Shown: positions 43,046 to 52,995, counted from the first letter of the stretch. The stretch is DNA of 64,000 nt from Onstottus_B arcticum (GCA_038040485.1 JBBPIE010000012.1:1-64000); one strand, 5' to 3'. Translations and numbers: made by a program. The notes: a model not told the origin generated them from the sequence alone.

Positions 43046-46000
43046 CTATGGCGGCGGCAACGGCCTCATGAAGAACCAAGTTTCTCCGAACAGGGTGAGG
43101 TTGAAGTATTGCCCCTTTGGGCGCCTTCTTCCCAGATTGTGGGTGAACGGATACATAAGTATGACCTGGCCCGGTGTGAGGAGCCCGACAATTCTCGCAA
43201 AGGTCCTGGCAGCCAAAAGTTGATCGCATACAAAGCCTTCGTAGAGGACGCCCCCTGTCATTGCCTTAGCCCCAAGAAGCTTTAAGTTACCCGACTGAAA
43301 CCGAGTTGCATCGTAACCCGCTACGAGGATTCCCATTATCGTGGTTCCTCCATTAAAAGGTCCCCTGTTGGCGCCTCCCAATATATAAGCGATATTAATG
43401 TTTTGTCGATTTACGGCGGTACTGATCACCGCTTGGAGTTCTCTTGCATCGAAGTTGAAGTTTCCAGCCTCACCCACTGCCATTTGCGCAAGAGCACTAA
43501 GTTCCCCATCGGTATAGTTTCCGGACCCTCCTTCGTTGAAGCTAAAGTCCTGGGCGCTGCAAGGCACACCAGTTGACGTATCGCCCGGATCTGACTTCTC
43601 GTCTGGGCTAGGATCCCGGACGAAGGGCCTCCAGCACTCGATGCTCGGGTTAGAAAGCGGCGAGCCGCCATTGTAAATAGGACTGAATCCCCACCCATCT
43701 TCCATCGGTATGTTCCCAAGCCCGCCAAACGTGCCGCAGGGATCGCCCCAATCGGCCTCCAGCCCCATCGGATCTCTCATGTTGATTGGATCGCCCGCGG
43801 TGTATGCATAGCGATTCCAAGTCTGCGGGGTTTCTTTTTTGGCGGACGAAGCTTGAGGATCGGTTCGCTTGAACCTTCCGGTGTTGGTTGAATACTGCCG
43901 ATTTACTGCATAGTCAGTCGCGCTCTCCGAATCGCGTTCGTAATTCGCAAGATGATGTTTTTCTTGGGTTCCCGTCTCTCCGAAATCTTCTCCAAAGGGC
44001 AAGTGTGCTTGACGGCCTAACACATTCCCGCTTGCGTCCAGGGTCATTCTCACGCTCAAACGGTCGTTGAGGAAATAACGGGACGTCCACGGGCCTGTGC
44101 TGCTTGCTCGTTGGCGGCTTTGAATCATTCGCCCGCCTGAGTATACATAATCCAACCGCGCCGATTTGACCTGATATGGCGGGTTCGTCGAGTAGGCGGT
44201 GGTTGCGTCGTGCTCGCCGATTACCTGCCAGCCTTGCCAGACGTAATGCGTCCAGCTTGAACCCACGATCTTTGTCACTCGACGGTTCTGATGATCGTAG
44301 CGATATTGTGCTGCCGCTCCGCTGTCTACGCTCACTACTCGATTCTCAGCGTCGTAGGTGTACGAGTGAAGTCCATCGTTGGTCACGTTGCCCGCTGCAT
44401 CGTAGGTGTAGTTCAGCGTCGAGCCGTTGTTCGTCACGCTCCCAATGCGATTCGTTGGAGCCGAGCCGCCTTGCTGAAACGTCGTCGGAAACGTCACGCT
44501 CTGAATCTGAGTCGGGGACGTCTTTCCTCCAGGCAGCCCGTCGTACACTGCCGTCCGGTTTCCCCAGCGGTCGTACTCAAACAACCGCTGCGCGCTTGAG
44601 CCGTTCGATGTTTGATTAGAAGTCCCGAGCCGCCCCAGCAGGTCATACGTATAGCTGGCACTTTCGGTTGTGCTGTTGATTGTTCCGCTGATCGTCATCA
44701 ACTGACCTGCGTTACCCGCCGTCGAGCCTGCGCCCATCTGCCCGGCTGATGCCTGGTAGTTATAGCTCAGGTTCATCAGCGAGGTCGCGCCTTTTGTCGC
44801 CGTCTGCGTCGTCAACTGCAAACGGTTTGCATCGTACCCGTAGCTCTCGACAACTCCATTGCCAAGCGTCAAACCTGTCACCTGACCTGCTATGCCGTAG
44901 CTCATCCCGGTTAAGTAGCCCGATGTGTCTCCCGGCTCACTAGTCAACGATTGCATCCGGCCTTTGTCGTCGTGATTGACGGCTACCTGCATCCCCGATG
45001 GATAGATCATCTTCGAGAGCTGGCCTCCCAGGTTGTACTCATAGCTCGTCGTGTAGGTCTTATTGATTGAGTATGTCTGACCCAGGATCCATTTCGTCGC
45101 AGATTCAACACGCGCGAACTCATCGAACGCGTAGTTCTCCGTGTAAGAAGTTTGATTGCCGGCTTCAACGATGGTGACGCTCGAAAGCGCGCCCCAAGCC
45201 GTGTACCCGAAGATTCGATCTCCAGTCGCCGCGACTCCCGAGGGCAAGGCTGGTCGAATCAAACCCGAGTCGTCACCACCGACTCCAGTGAACCAAATCT
45301 GCGTTACGTTGTGCAGCGCGTCATACGCGTAGTGGCTCTCGGCCCCTCGCGCGTCGGTCTTCTTCTTTACCGCGCCGTACTCGGTGTAGGCATAAGCTGA
45401 AGTCCACAATGTTCCTGTCCCATCGTTAATAGTAGCCGTCTGCTCGGGAATCTTCTCGTAAAGCAACCGTCCTCTTGCATCGTACTTGTAAGCTCGCGCC
45501 TGATTGCCTTGATTGACCAACGTCAACTTGTCCAGAAGCGAGTACGAATAACTCGTCTCCTGAGTCAGCGCACCGGCCGAAGTCTGCTCGGTGACTTTGA
45601 TCAATCGCCCGAGCCCGTCAACCTCTCGTTTGATCTTGCGATTCACCTGATCCGTCTCAGTGACGGTGCTGCCGCTGTAATCGCTGCGCGTCGTGTTGCC
45701 GTCAGGAAGCGTTGTAATAATGGCTCGATTCGCTGGGTCGTATTGAATCGTCGTCGCGGGACCGGGCGAGCTTCCCGCTTGAAACGGGTTCGTTCCGCTG
45801 ACAACTCTTCCTATGGCGTCGTAGGACGTATTCACCTGCGCGCCGGTCGGCCCGACTGAGCTGATCGCACGTCCCCATCCGTCGTATTGCATCGTCGAAG
45901 TGAGAGTTTTCTGTGTACCGAGGTCATCGTAGGTTTGCTGCGAAGTTGAAGAAAGATTCGCGTAGTCGAAGTTGGCGCTCGCGGTTGCGCCAGTCGGAAG

Positions 46001-48757
46001 CGTCACGCTTGAAGCTTGCAGCGCCGCGTTGTACCCGACAGCCGCCTCCTGGCCGGCAGCATTGGTGTAAGTCTTTGCCAGGCTGGTGTTGAAGTCGTAG
46101 TCCGTCGAACTCGTCGTGTGCGCTCCGTAGGGATCGCCGCTCGTCTCCGATTCAGGCTGCGACCAATACGTGAGATCGGTGATGGTCAGATCTCTTTCCT
46201 GACAGCACGACACTTGCGCCTTCACTACGTTGCCAAAGATATCGTACTTGGCGAGATGTTGAATCGTTGTGCCCGCGACAAGGTCCGTCCATTGCGTCAC
46301 TCCAGTAACGTTGCCCCGCGTCGTGGCGCTCGCGTTCCATCCGATCAGGTGACCCGGTGGATCTGCGCTCCCGCCGTAGTCCTCCATCCCTCCCATCGAC
46401 ACATAGTTGTCCAGCGCATAACTGCTCTTGGCTATCAGCACATCGTCGGCGTCGCTCGTGTTCTGTAGCGCGTCAAATATCTCAACGAGCGTCACCAACC
46501 CTCGCAGATACGCGCTAAGATAGCTGGAGCCCGTGCTGTAAGTGAAATGCGTTCTTCGCCGCACTTGCCAGGCTCCGCTCACTTGATGACCGTACTCCCG
46601 CTTGTTCGTCACGTTTCCGTACTGATCGTAATCTAAATCGACCTTTACAGACGTGCCGGTGTAGTCATAGGTCGTCACCGACGACTGCACCTGCGAAGAG
46701 CCGCTCGCATCGTTCACATAAGCCAGGACGCCCTTGCCAAGCGAAGTCGAGCCTATCTTGATTTCGGATTGAATCACCTTCCCGTTGGCGGGCGACGAAG
46801 CGTTGGTCGAGCGCGTCAGCTCCTGCGTAGTCGAGTCGGGCCGCGTGATCGTAAACGTCATCGTCTGTTGGACGCCGTTTGTGCTTGTTGAATAGCTGAA
46901 TACACCGCCCGGGCTGTTGACTGCTGTCTCAGTGCGCTGAGTGAACGCGGGCGCGTCGGTCAAGGAACCAGAGACCGGGTAGTTGAACGAGACGGCCGCG
47001 CTTTCGACTCCATCGCTGATAACCGGCGGGTTGGCCGTGCTCGCGGTCATCTGCCTCCGTACCGAGACACTGTGTATCATCCCGTATTGCGAATACGTTG
47101 GTTTGTAGCCGGTGCCGGTCGCTGGAAAATAAACGTGCTTCAACCGCAAGTTCCCAGCCCCGCGCTCGACCGTCAACCCCGTGAAGCTGTAGCTTGGCGA
47201 AACTGTTTGGTAGTCGAACTGCACCAGCGTTTGGGTCACTGGATTCTCGCTGCTCCCCCCGAACCCCGGCGTGTTGATCGCGCTGAGTCGGTAGTTCGAA
47301 TCGTATTGAAACTGAATCATTCGCCCCAGCGTGTCGGTGACATAATCGATCGCCATCGGCGCGTAATAACCGCAGTACATCTCGTTGCCGACCTGAAAGC
47401 AGTCGGGCTTGTAGGCAATCTGTACATAGTTGCCGTTGCTGTCATAGATCGTCGTCGGCAGCAAACGATTGTTCACATTGGTGAAATCAACAGTCGTGCC
47501 GTCCGGATAGTGCAAGGCGCCACCATCGCGTCCGTTGCCGGTGTAGACAATGTGTGTTCCGTCAGCGGTCTCATACGGTCCGCCGAACGCATACCCGATT
47601 CCGTTGTAGCTGCCGACGCCCAGATAGTGTCGAGTGCCGTTGGGCTCTACGAGCATGAACTTACAGGTAGGGTTGGCGCCGGAGCTGACTTCATACGCGA
47701 TCATCCTTCCGAATCCAAGCGAGAAACCGGGCGCGGGCCAGCCTGTGATCGCGTCGAAGGCCATTGCGTTGTTTCGACGCGACCAGACTCGGCTGTTGTA
47801 GTAAAGCGCGAGACTCGTGCCGATGCCACGGCCTCCAAGCCCAACGATCGGTACACCCCAGGTGAAGTTGCTCCCCTCAGGCAGGACTGACCCAAGAGGC
47901 ATTGGCTCGGCAGCAGCGTTTCGAGGCGAACCCAGCGCATTCCTCGGCTCGCTCCACAACTGATCGTAGCCCAGGTCTGCGGCCCAAAGATCCGGGTACA
48001 CTTGAGCGGATGCAGCCGGAGCCAGCTTGTCGAGCAGCGAGTTGATGATTGTTCCAGCCGCCGCAATCGGCGATTCACTACTGCCTTCTGATTGACCCAC
48101 TACGTTCCCGCCAGCGTCCAAGCCGTTCTGATCGTTCCGCCAATCTTGATCGGATTGAACGGGACGATGACCCGGTCTGATCAGCACAGGTGCAGTCACC
48201 GAGGCGGTCCCGGCCCGGCAAGTTATCCAGGCGCGGCCCGTCTGAAGAAACGTCGCGCGCCCAGCTTCGTCAATCTGGAGTTTTTGTGGATCGGAGGACT
48301 CCCAATCAAACTTGACGCCTTGAATAGTGCGATCGCGAAAGTCGGTTGGTGAAGCGGTGAAAGTCGCCCCCTCGCCGAGATATCCGACAAGTTTGAAGGG
48401 AGAAACACGGATTTGCGAAACGCGCGCTCGTCTGTCCGCAAGCGTCTCCCGCCGAGGCCGGGCCTGCGTTCCGACGCCGAATAAGTATCTGAGGATCGGT
48501 TGAAGATAGCGAATCGGTGAGGTGCCTAGATCAACAGCGGTTGACGCCAGCGCCCGCACGTCGCTGGCAGCAATCCCCGGCCCCGGCAATATGAGAAGAC
48601 TTGAGATCAGTGCAAGGCAAACAACTCTTCTGCGGACGCGAAGGCTGACGGTTCTCCGCCATACTGGCCGCCCCTTGCGAGAAGCGGTTCTATTGTTAAC
48701 GTCGCATGACAGCAGATCGGCTGATTTTGAGGCGGGGTCGGGGATGATCAAGCGCAT
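43046..48757 (-). CDS. RHS repeat protein with SleB-like C-terminal tip
   Basis: 1903 residues. A signal-type N-terminus (VVCLALISSLLILPGPGIAA) and a Big-like domain are followed by about 1,300 residues of YD repeats (YDxxGRxxxxxx), then the RHS core (NRYAYTAGDPINMRDPMGL). The tip after DPMGLEADWG is unique; its part LSALAQMAVGEAG followed by ELQAVISTAVNRQN resembles SleB-type cell-wall hydrolases (ALARxVYxEARGE...AVAAVVLNR), including the catalytic Glu. The predicted role is a contact-delivered or secreted toxin with muralytic tip. GAGGAGAG before ATG 48757 supports the start. Confidence 0.88.
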   Translation of the reverse strand: MRLIIPDPASKSADLLSCDVNNRTASRKGRPVWRRTVSLRVRRRVVCLALISSLLILPGPGIAASDVRALASTAVDLGTSPIRYLQPILRYLFGVGTQARPRRETLADRRARVSQIRVSPFKLVGYLGEGATFTASPTDFRDRTIQGVKFDWESSDPQKLQIDEAGRATFLQTGRAWITCRAGTASVTAPVLIRPGHRPVQSDQDWRNDQNGLDAGGNVVGQSEGSSESPIAAAGTIINSLLDKLAPAASAQVYPDLWAADLGYDQLWSEPRNALGSPRNAAAEPMPLGSVLPEGSNFTWGVPIVGLGGRGIGTSLALYYNSRVWSRRNNAMAFDAITGWPAPGFSLGFGRMIAYEVSSGANPTCKFMLVEPNGTRHYLGVGSYNGIGYAFGGPYETADGTHIVYTGNGRDGGALHYPDGTTVDFTNVNNRLLPTTIYDSNGNYVQIAYKPDCFQVGNEMYCGYYAPMAIDYVTDTLGRMIQFQYDSNYRLSAINTPGFGGSSENPVTQTLVQFDYQTVSPSYSFTGLTVERGAGNLRLKHVYFPATGTGYKPTYSQYGMIHSVSVRRQMTASTANPPVISDGVESAAVSFNYPVSGSLTDAPAFTQRTETAVNSPGGVFSYSTSTNGVQQTMTFTITRPDSTTQELTRSTNASSPANGKVIQSEIKIGSTSLGKGVLAYVNDASGSSQVQSSVTTYDYTGTSVKVDLDYDQYGNVTNKREYGHQVSGAWQVRRRTHFTYSTGSSYLSAYLRGLVTLVEIFDALQNTSDADDVLIAKSSYALDNYVSMGGMEDYGGSADPPGHLIGWNASATTRGNVTGVTQWTDLVAGTTIQHLAKYDIFGNVVKAQVSCCQERDLTITDLTYWSQPESETSGDPYGAHTTSSTDYDFNTSLAKTYTNAAGQEAAVGYNAALQASSVTLPTGATASANFDYANLSSTSQQTYDDLGTQKTLTSTMQYDGWGRAISSVGPTGAQVNTSYDAIGRVVSGTNPFQAGSSPGPATTIQYDPANRAIITTLPDGNTTRSDYSGSTVTETDQVNRKIKREVDGLGRLIKVTEQTSAGALTQETSYSYSLLDKLTLVNQGNQARAYKYDARGRLLYEKIPEQTATINDGTGTLWTSAYAYTEYGAVKKKTDARGAESHYAYDALHNVTQIWFTGVGGDDSGLIRPALPSGVAATGDRIFGYTAWGALSSVTIVEAGNQTSYTENYAFDEFARVESATKWILGQTYSINKTYTTSYEYNLGGQLSKMIYPSGMQVAVNHDDKGRMQSLTSEPGDTSGYLTGMSYGIAGQVTGLTLGNGVVESYGYDANRLQLTTQTATKGATSLMNLSYNYQASAGQMGAGSTAGNAGQLMTISGTINSTTESASYTYDLLGRLGTSNQTSNGSSAQRLFEYDRWGNRTAVYDGLPGGKTSPTQIQSVTFPTTFQQGGSAPTNRIGSVTNNGSTLNYTYDAAGNVTNDGLHSYTYDAENRVVSVDSGAAAQYRYDHQNRRVTKIVGSSWTHYVWQGWQVIGEHDATTAYSTNPPYQVKSARLDYVYSGGRMIQSRQRASSTGPWTSRYFLNDRLSVRMTLDASGNVLGRQAHLPFGEDFGETGTQEKHHLANYERDSESATDYAVNRQYSTNTGRFKRTDPQASSAKKETPQTWNRYAYTAGDPINMRDPMGLEADWGDPCGTFGGLGNIPMEDGWGFSPIYNGGSPLSNPSIECWRPFVRDPSPDEKSDPGDTSTGVPCSAQDFSFNEGGSGNYTDGELSALAQMAVGEAGNFNFDARELQAVISTAVNRQNINIAYILGGANRGPFNGGTTIMGILVAGYDATRFQSGNLKLLGAKAMTGGVLYEGFVCDQLLAARTFARIVGLLTPGQVILMYPFTHNLGRRRPKGQYFNLTLFGETWFFMRPLPPP

Positions 48758-48993
48758 AGACTCTCCTCAGGTTGATTGCTTCGCCCGCGCGTTGATGCAC
48801 GAGGCCACGACCGTCCTGGAAGGATCCGTCCGGGTCTAAAGCGTTCGCCTAAGAAGCTTCACGCAACGCCGGTGATACTGACTCGCAGCTTATTGAACTG
48901 TAAGAGAGTGCCTCGACACTACGCTTTGATTGTAGCTATGTCAACGAAATTCCAAAGGGAGGGTTTAATACAACACTATCTCACGAATTCATC

Positions 48994-51216
48994 CTAGTGT
49001 TTCTTCAAGCGCGGTTCTTTCTTTCCACCTTGTTGCCGATTCCTCAACGCCGCGTCGCGGATCTTGGCGACGTCGTATCCTGTGAAGCGAGCGTCGGGGG
49101 CTGTGGGCGCGAGACGTAAGAAGGTCTCATACGAGTCGGCCGCTCTTCCGTACTGGCGAGCTGCTTCGTAAATCATTCCCAGTTCAACATGCACCGACGC
49201 GAACGCCGGCGACATGCGAATCAGATCAAACGCCGCGCGTTCTGCCTCGGCAAGCTTGCCTCGTTCGCGATATTGCCGCACAAGCATCCACCGGTTAAAC
49301 GCATCGCGCGGGTCGAGCCGCACCGCCGCTTCAAACTCCTCCTCGGCGCGTTCCATCTTTCCGCGATTCTGGAGTTGAATCGCGAGATGAAGCCGCGGGA
49401 ACGACCACTGCGGCGCAAGCTCCGCCGCGCGCTTGAAAGCATCGTGTGCCTTGTCGTCGTCTTTTTCTTTTTCGTAAGCGACGCCAAGCGCGTTGTAGAG
49501 ATAGCCGGCCTTTGGATCGAGAGAGATCGCTCGATTGAGCGCGGTGATCGCGTCGTTGTTCCTTACTTCGTCAGTGGCCACGCGTGCTTCGCAAAACAGC
49601 TGCTTTGCTTCAAGCTGGGAATCCGAGGGGTTCAAGCTTCGCAGGCACTTAAACGCCTGGGCGCCCCGGCGAAACTCGGAAGCACGTAGCTGCACAACCG
49701 AAGAGCTAACGTAACTGTTGATGGCTTGCTGGCCGATTTCTTCGAGCGCGGTGCTTATGCCGATCTCGATGCTCCGGCGTTGCGGTTCATTGGGAGACTC
49801 ATTGATCAGTTGCTTGTACAGAGGCCACGCGCCGCCGGGCTCGAACAAGACCCTGCGCTCCATAGCTTGATTGATCTGCTCGATGAGAGGAGAGATCCGG
49901 GGTGAAGAAGGTTCCAGCACCGGCGTAGGAGGCTTGGACGAGGAAGGTTCCCGCACTGGTGGAGAAGTCTTTGGAGAGGAAGGTTCGCGCACCGGCGGAG
50001 AGGCCTTGGCCGAAGTAGGTACTCGCCCCGCCGGCTTCAACTCGAGCACGTTGTTGCCCGCTATCAATAAAACCGTTTGCGTGAGCGATTCCGAATTGGG
50101 CGCATCAACGGAAACTTCATGACGCTCGGGGCTCAAGTCCTGGATAATCAGCAACCCGTTCGGTCTAATCTTGCCGCGCAGCGTGTTGTCGACATAGACG
50201 TCGCTGCCGGGAACTCCCCGCAACTCGAGCGAGGATGTACTCGTCGAGGGCCCGGGATTAGTAACGGGTGTCGCCGCTCGTTCAGCGGCAAGCACCGCAA
50301 GCGGAAGCCGTGGGTCAATGCTGCCGGCCATGCGCGGGTGCTGCTTCGCAAGAGTTTCTTCGGGAACGACCTCCGACAGATAGCCGACGAGCTCGTTGAC
50401 GCGGACGAAGCGGTCCTTGTCACGGTCGGCTTTTCCCTTTAAACCTTCGAGAAGAAAGTGCGTAAAAGCACCGTGACCGCCGCCCCATCGAGGGTCTTCA
50501 AAGCTGCGCTCGTTGGCTCGCGAGGCAAGCAGACGAACGACTCCCGCGCCGCTCTTGCCGACTTCGTCGAGATACAGATTGATCGCCGCCATCTCCGGCG
50601 CGCCTCGCGACGTCCAGCCGAGCTGGCCCGCGTGGCACGCATCAGCCATCAAGACTACGATTCTCGCATGCAGCCGTTCGGTGATGATTCGATCGAGCTC
50701 GCCGACCTGGAGCGCGGTCGCATAAAGGTTCTGTGGATCAGAGTCGTGCGCCAGCAGGTAGCCGTCGCGCTCGCCTTCCACGACTCCGTGCCCGGCGAAG
50801 AATAGGTAAACAACATCGTCGGGCTCGACGCTTCGAACCAGCCACGTGCCGATCGCGGTGCGAATCGCGGAGAGAGTCGCCGCCTGGTTCAAGAGGAGCT
50901 TGACGTGATTTGCGGGAAAGCCGCCGCCGCCCGGGGTTCGCAGAAACGCGGCAAAGTCTTCGGCGTCGCGATGCGCAAAACGGAGCTGACCTTCAGGCGG
51001 GATGTTCTTGTAGCTCGAGATGCCGACGACTACCGCCCACAGCTTGCCTCGTCCATCGGGAGCTACGCCGGCGGGTTGTTGCCGGACCACAAGCCCACGA
51101 GGATCTTGCGCGGGATTTGCGACGCCGGTTGTTTGCTGCGCCAGACCAGGGAGGATCATCGCGGCTAGCAGTACTGCGCTAGAGAACAGCCGGAGAATCT
51201 GGCGCGAGTGAATCAT
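48994..51216 (-). CDS. Secreted caspase-family (peptidase C14) protein with TPR tail
   Basis: 740 residues. Signal peptide, then a metacaspase-like p20 domain with His143 in YLFFAGHG and Cys194 in MADACHAGQ, followed by a PEGA-like beta domain (SLELRGVPGSDVYVDNTLRG). A repetitive Pro/Ser linker (SPPVREPSSPK units) precedes five or so TPRs (AGYLYNALGVAYEKEKDDDK ...). Caspase homologues of this kind cut after basic residues and serve in stress or defence signalling. The TPRs probably bind partners. No toxin or gasdermin gene adjoins. Confidence 0.88.
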   Translation of the reverse strand: MIHSRQILRLFSSAVLLAAMILPGLAQQTTGVANPAQDPRGLVVRQQPAGVAPDGRGKLWAVVVGISSYKNIPPEGQLRFAHRDAEDFAAFLRTPGGGGFPANHVKLLLNQAATLSAIRTAIGTWLVRSVEPDDVVYLFFAGHGVVEGERDGYLLAHDSDPQNLYATALQVGELDRIITERLHARIVVLMADACHAGQLGWTSRGAPEMAAINLYLDEVGKSGAGVVRLLASRANERSFEDPRWGGGHGAFTHFLLEGLKGKADRDKDRFVRVNELVGYLSEVVPEETLAKQHPRMAGSIDPRLPLAVLAAERAATPVTNPGPSTSTSSLELRGVPGSDVYVDNTLRGKIRPNGLLIIQDLSPERHEVSVDAPNSESLTQTVLLIAGNNVLELKPAGRVPTSAKASPPVREPSSPKTSPPVREPSSSKPPTPVLEPSSPRISPLIEQINQAMERRVLFEPGGAWPLYKQLINESPNEPQRRSIEIGISTALEEIGQQAINSYVSSSVVQLRASEFRRGAQAFKCLRSLNPSDSQLEAKQLFCEARVATDEVRNNDAITALNRAISLDPKAGYLYNALGVAYEKEKDDDKAHDAFKRAAELAPQWSFPRLHLAIQLQNRGKMERAEEEFEAAVRLDPRDAFNRWMLVRQYRERGKLAEAERAAFDLIRMSPAFASVHVELGMIYEAARQYGRAADSYETFLRLAPTAPDARFTGYDVAKIRDAALRNRQQGGKKEPRLKKH

Positions 51217-51660
51217 GATGAAGACCCTCTTGTTCGGTTAGGAAATCAGTTGGACAGCCACCGTTCTTGTATAGCTACGAGAGTCGTCCTGTCAACGTAG
51301 TCCGCTTTTGCGGAGTGTATCGGTTCAGGAGCCCAGACGAAGTTATGCAGAATGCTGGGGCGGGGAACGTGACGCGACCGGCGGGACCAAGACCGCGTAG
51401 CGGGCGACAGCACGTGGGCCAGCCTGCGAGGCTTACTCTGGACCACACTCGCTGTCACTCGCTACGCGGGTTTGGGAACCCTGGAGCAGCACATTGTCCT
51501 CCGCGTTTTCCCAGGGCTCGCGGATTCGCCCTGGGCTACATGCCGTCAACGTGCTGATGTGCGCCCGCTACTGGGCTACCGCGCGGTGGTGTCCTATTCT
51601 TGAGTTGGCCCGGCTGAACTTTCTTGCCTGGCTCGGAACCCGCGATGGTATATTCAGCCT
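51217..51660. other. Intergenic region with inverted repeats
   Basis: No gene was found. It contains an imperfect inverted pair 51391-51411 / 51451-51471 (18 of 21 bases, core CGCTACGCGG/CCGCGTAGCG) and CCCAGGG/CCCTGGG around 51507-51535. It marks the left edge of the island of small genes that follows. Confidence 0.5.
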
Positions 51661-51822
51661 ATGCCAAAGCAACCACGCAAGTCTGACGATCCTATCATCT
51701 CCGCGAAACGAGTCCTCGATCAAGTTATAGCGAAGCACGATCCCGAAACCACAAAACCGTTACAACCGAAACAAAGCGCCATCACCAGAAAAGCCGTGAG
51801 GTCAAAGCCGATAGGGTCCTGA
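51661..51822 (+). CDS. Small basic protein, 53 residues
   Basis: MPKQPRKSDDPIISAKRVLD followed by QVIAKHDPETTKPLQPKQSA and ITRKAVRSKPIGS. Composition matches the short lysine-rich MPKxxRKxxDP proteins common in Acidobacteriota and Cyanobacteria, so probably real. No Shine-Dalgarno is visible. Function unknown. Confidence 0.45.
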   Translation: MPKQPRKSDDPIISAKRVLDQVIAKHDPETTKPLQPKQSAITRKAVRSKPIGS

Positions 51823-51899
51823 TTATTGCAAGTGCCCGTTACGCTGTTCAGATGGCGACGTACGGTCTGGTACTATCGTTTAGAGGTTATAAAATCGTC

Positions 51900-52181
51900 A
51901 TGACTGAAAACTATGAGGCATTAGGAAGGTACACAGCAGCACGGGGTCGAGCGGAAAGCCTGGTCCTCGCAAGAGATGTAGCACTGAGGAAGCTCAGCGG
52001 TGTAGTGGGTCGCGCAACCTCTCCAGTCGGCACCTCCACATTAGGGAGGAATTTCGACGTTGCGGCGGCAAGAGCTTTGCTTGAAGAAGCTGAAGAATTG
52101 AACAACAACATCCTCGCCCTCGTCGCTGAAGCCAACAGTCACGCCGCCGCCGCAAATAGACGCCCGTTAGAACTGGTCTAA
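51900..52181 (+). CDS. Small helical hypothetical protein
   Basis: 93 residues, mostly helical: MTENYEALGRYTAARGRAES ... AAARALLEEAEELNNNILAL. No family recognised. An ATG at 51852 is also in frame; 51900 is preferred because the upstream residues look non-family. GAGG lies 13 bases upstream. First or second gene of the accessory island. Confidence 0.5.
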   Translation: MTENYEALGRYTAARGRAESLVLARDVALRKLSGVVGRATSPVGTSTLGRNFDVAAARALLEEAEELNNNILALVAEANSHAAAANRRPLELV

Positions 52182-52209
52182 GCAACCCCCCCTTTTTTTC
52201 ACTTGCTTC

Positions 52210-52229
52210 CGGTACCGCATATGGTACCG
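52210..52229. promoter_or_regulatory. Candidate HicB operator (CGGTACC dyad)
   Basis: CGGTACC-N6-GGTACCG is a perfect dyad 71 bases before the hicA start. HicB antitoxins with C-terminal ribbon-helix-helix domains bind such palindromes to repress their own operon, so this is the likely operator. Confidence 0.45.
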
Positions 52230-52300
52230 TCTCTCTGGCCTACCTGAAGTTTTCCTCCACCTACAAGCAAAAATTTGTCGGAAGGAAAAGGTAAGTCAGT

Positions 52301-52602
52301 TTGAACAATAAGGAACGCCGCGAATGGCTGCGAGCCAAGGCGCGGTGCGCACCAAACAATTTCCGCTTCGAGGAACTCTGCAAGCTTGCCGAGCTTTATG
52401 GCTGGAAACTCGGGAGACAACACGGCACGTCCCACCGGATTTACATGCACCCGTCCCTTGGAAACTAACCGGAGCATTGATGAACTTTCAGAATAGAAAG
52501 GGTCAAGCCAAACGAGGACAAATCCGGCAGTTACTAAACGCCATTAGTGAACTTGAGGATAGAAACGATGAACAAGTATCCATTCAACATAGCCTGGAGT
52601 GA
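52301..52602 (+). pseudogene. hicA: HicA-type toxin, frameshifted
   Basis: TTG 52301 (AAGG upstream) gives NNFRFEELCKLAELYGWKLG and RQHGTSHRIYMHPSLGN then TAA at 52466. Long HicA toxins continue with ...NLQxxKGxAKPYQVRQLLxxIEE; exactly this follows in another frame, MNFQNRKGQAKRGQIRQLLN and AISELED, up to 52602. A single-base change near 52455-52480 therefore breaks the gene. The His of the dsRNA-binding core (SHRIYMHP) is kept. The shifted end overlaps hicB by 35 bases. Confidence 0.7.
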
Positions 52603-52966
52603 CGAAGACAATGAGTATGTGGCCACGTGTCCGGCCTTCTCCGGTTTGTCCGCGTTCGGCGAGACCGAAGAAGAAGCGCTGGCCGAGGCCAAGGTCGCTC
52701 TGGAGGGATTCATTAAGGTCTGCGAGGACAAAGGCATCCCACTGCCAGAACCGCAGACAGTCTCAGAGTATAGCGGCCAAACTAGACTGAGGCTGCCAAA
52801 GTCTCTTCATCGCCAAGCGGCTCAGATGGCAGAGATCGAAGGCGTCAGCTTGAATCAACTGATTGTAGAGGCCGTCAAGGGACAGGTCACTCAACAGCAG
52901 GTAGGGCGGCGCTATCTCGACGAAATCAAGCAGCTCATAGGTGGCAAGAAGAAAGTAAATGCTTAA
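52568..52966 (+). CDS. hicB: HicB family antitoxin
   Basis: 132 residues. N-terminal partial RNase-H-like HicB fold (YPFNIAWSDEDNEYVATCPA, then FSGLSAFGETEEEALAEAKV) and C-terminal ribbon-helix-helix (TRLRLPKSLHRQAAQMAEIE, GVSLNQLIVEAVK). It neutralises HicA and represses the operon. GAGG is placed before the ATG. The partner toxin appears inactivated, so this may be a relic kept as a regulator or against related toxins. Confidence 0.85.
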   Translation: MNKYPFNIAWSDEDNEYVATCPAFSGLSAFGETEEEALAEAKVALEGFIKVCEDKGIPLPEPQTVSEYSGQTRLRLPKSLHRQAAQMAEIEGVSLNQLIVEAVKGQVTQQQVGRRYLDEIKQLIGGKKKVNA

Positions 52967-52967
52967 A

Positions 52968-52995
52968 GGCTCTAACGGCGGCAACCGCTAGAGCC
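52968..52995 (+). terminator. Terminator-like hairpin after hicB
   Basis: GGCTCTAACGG/CCGCTAGAGCC (10 of 11 pairs, 6-base loop) directly after the hicB stop, followed by CTTATTG. A weak U-tract makes it a moderate candidate. Confidence 0.45.
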
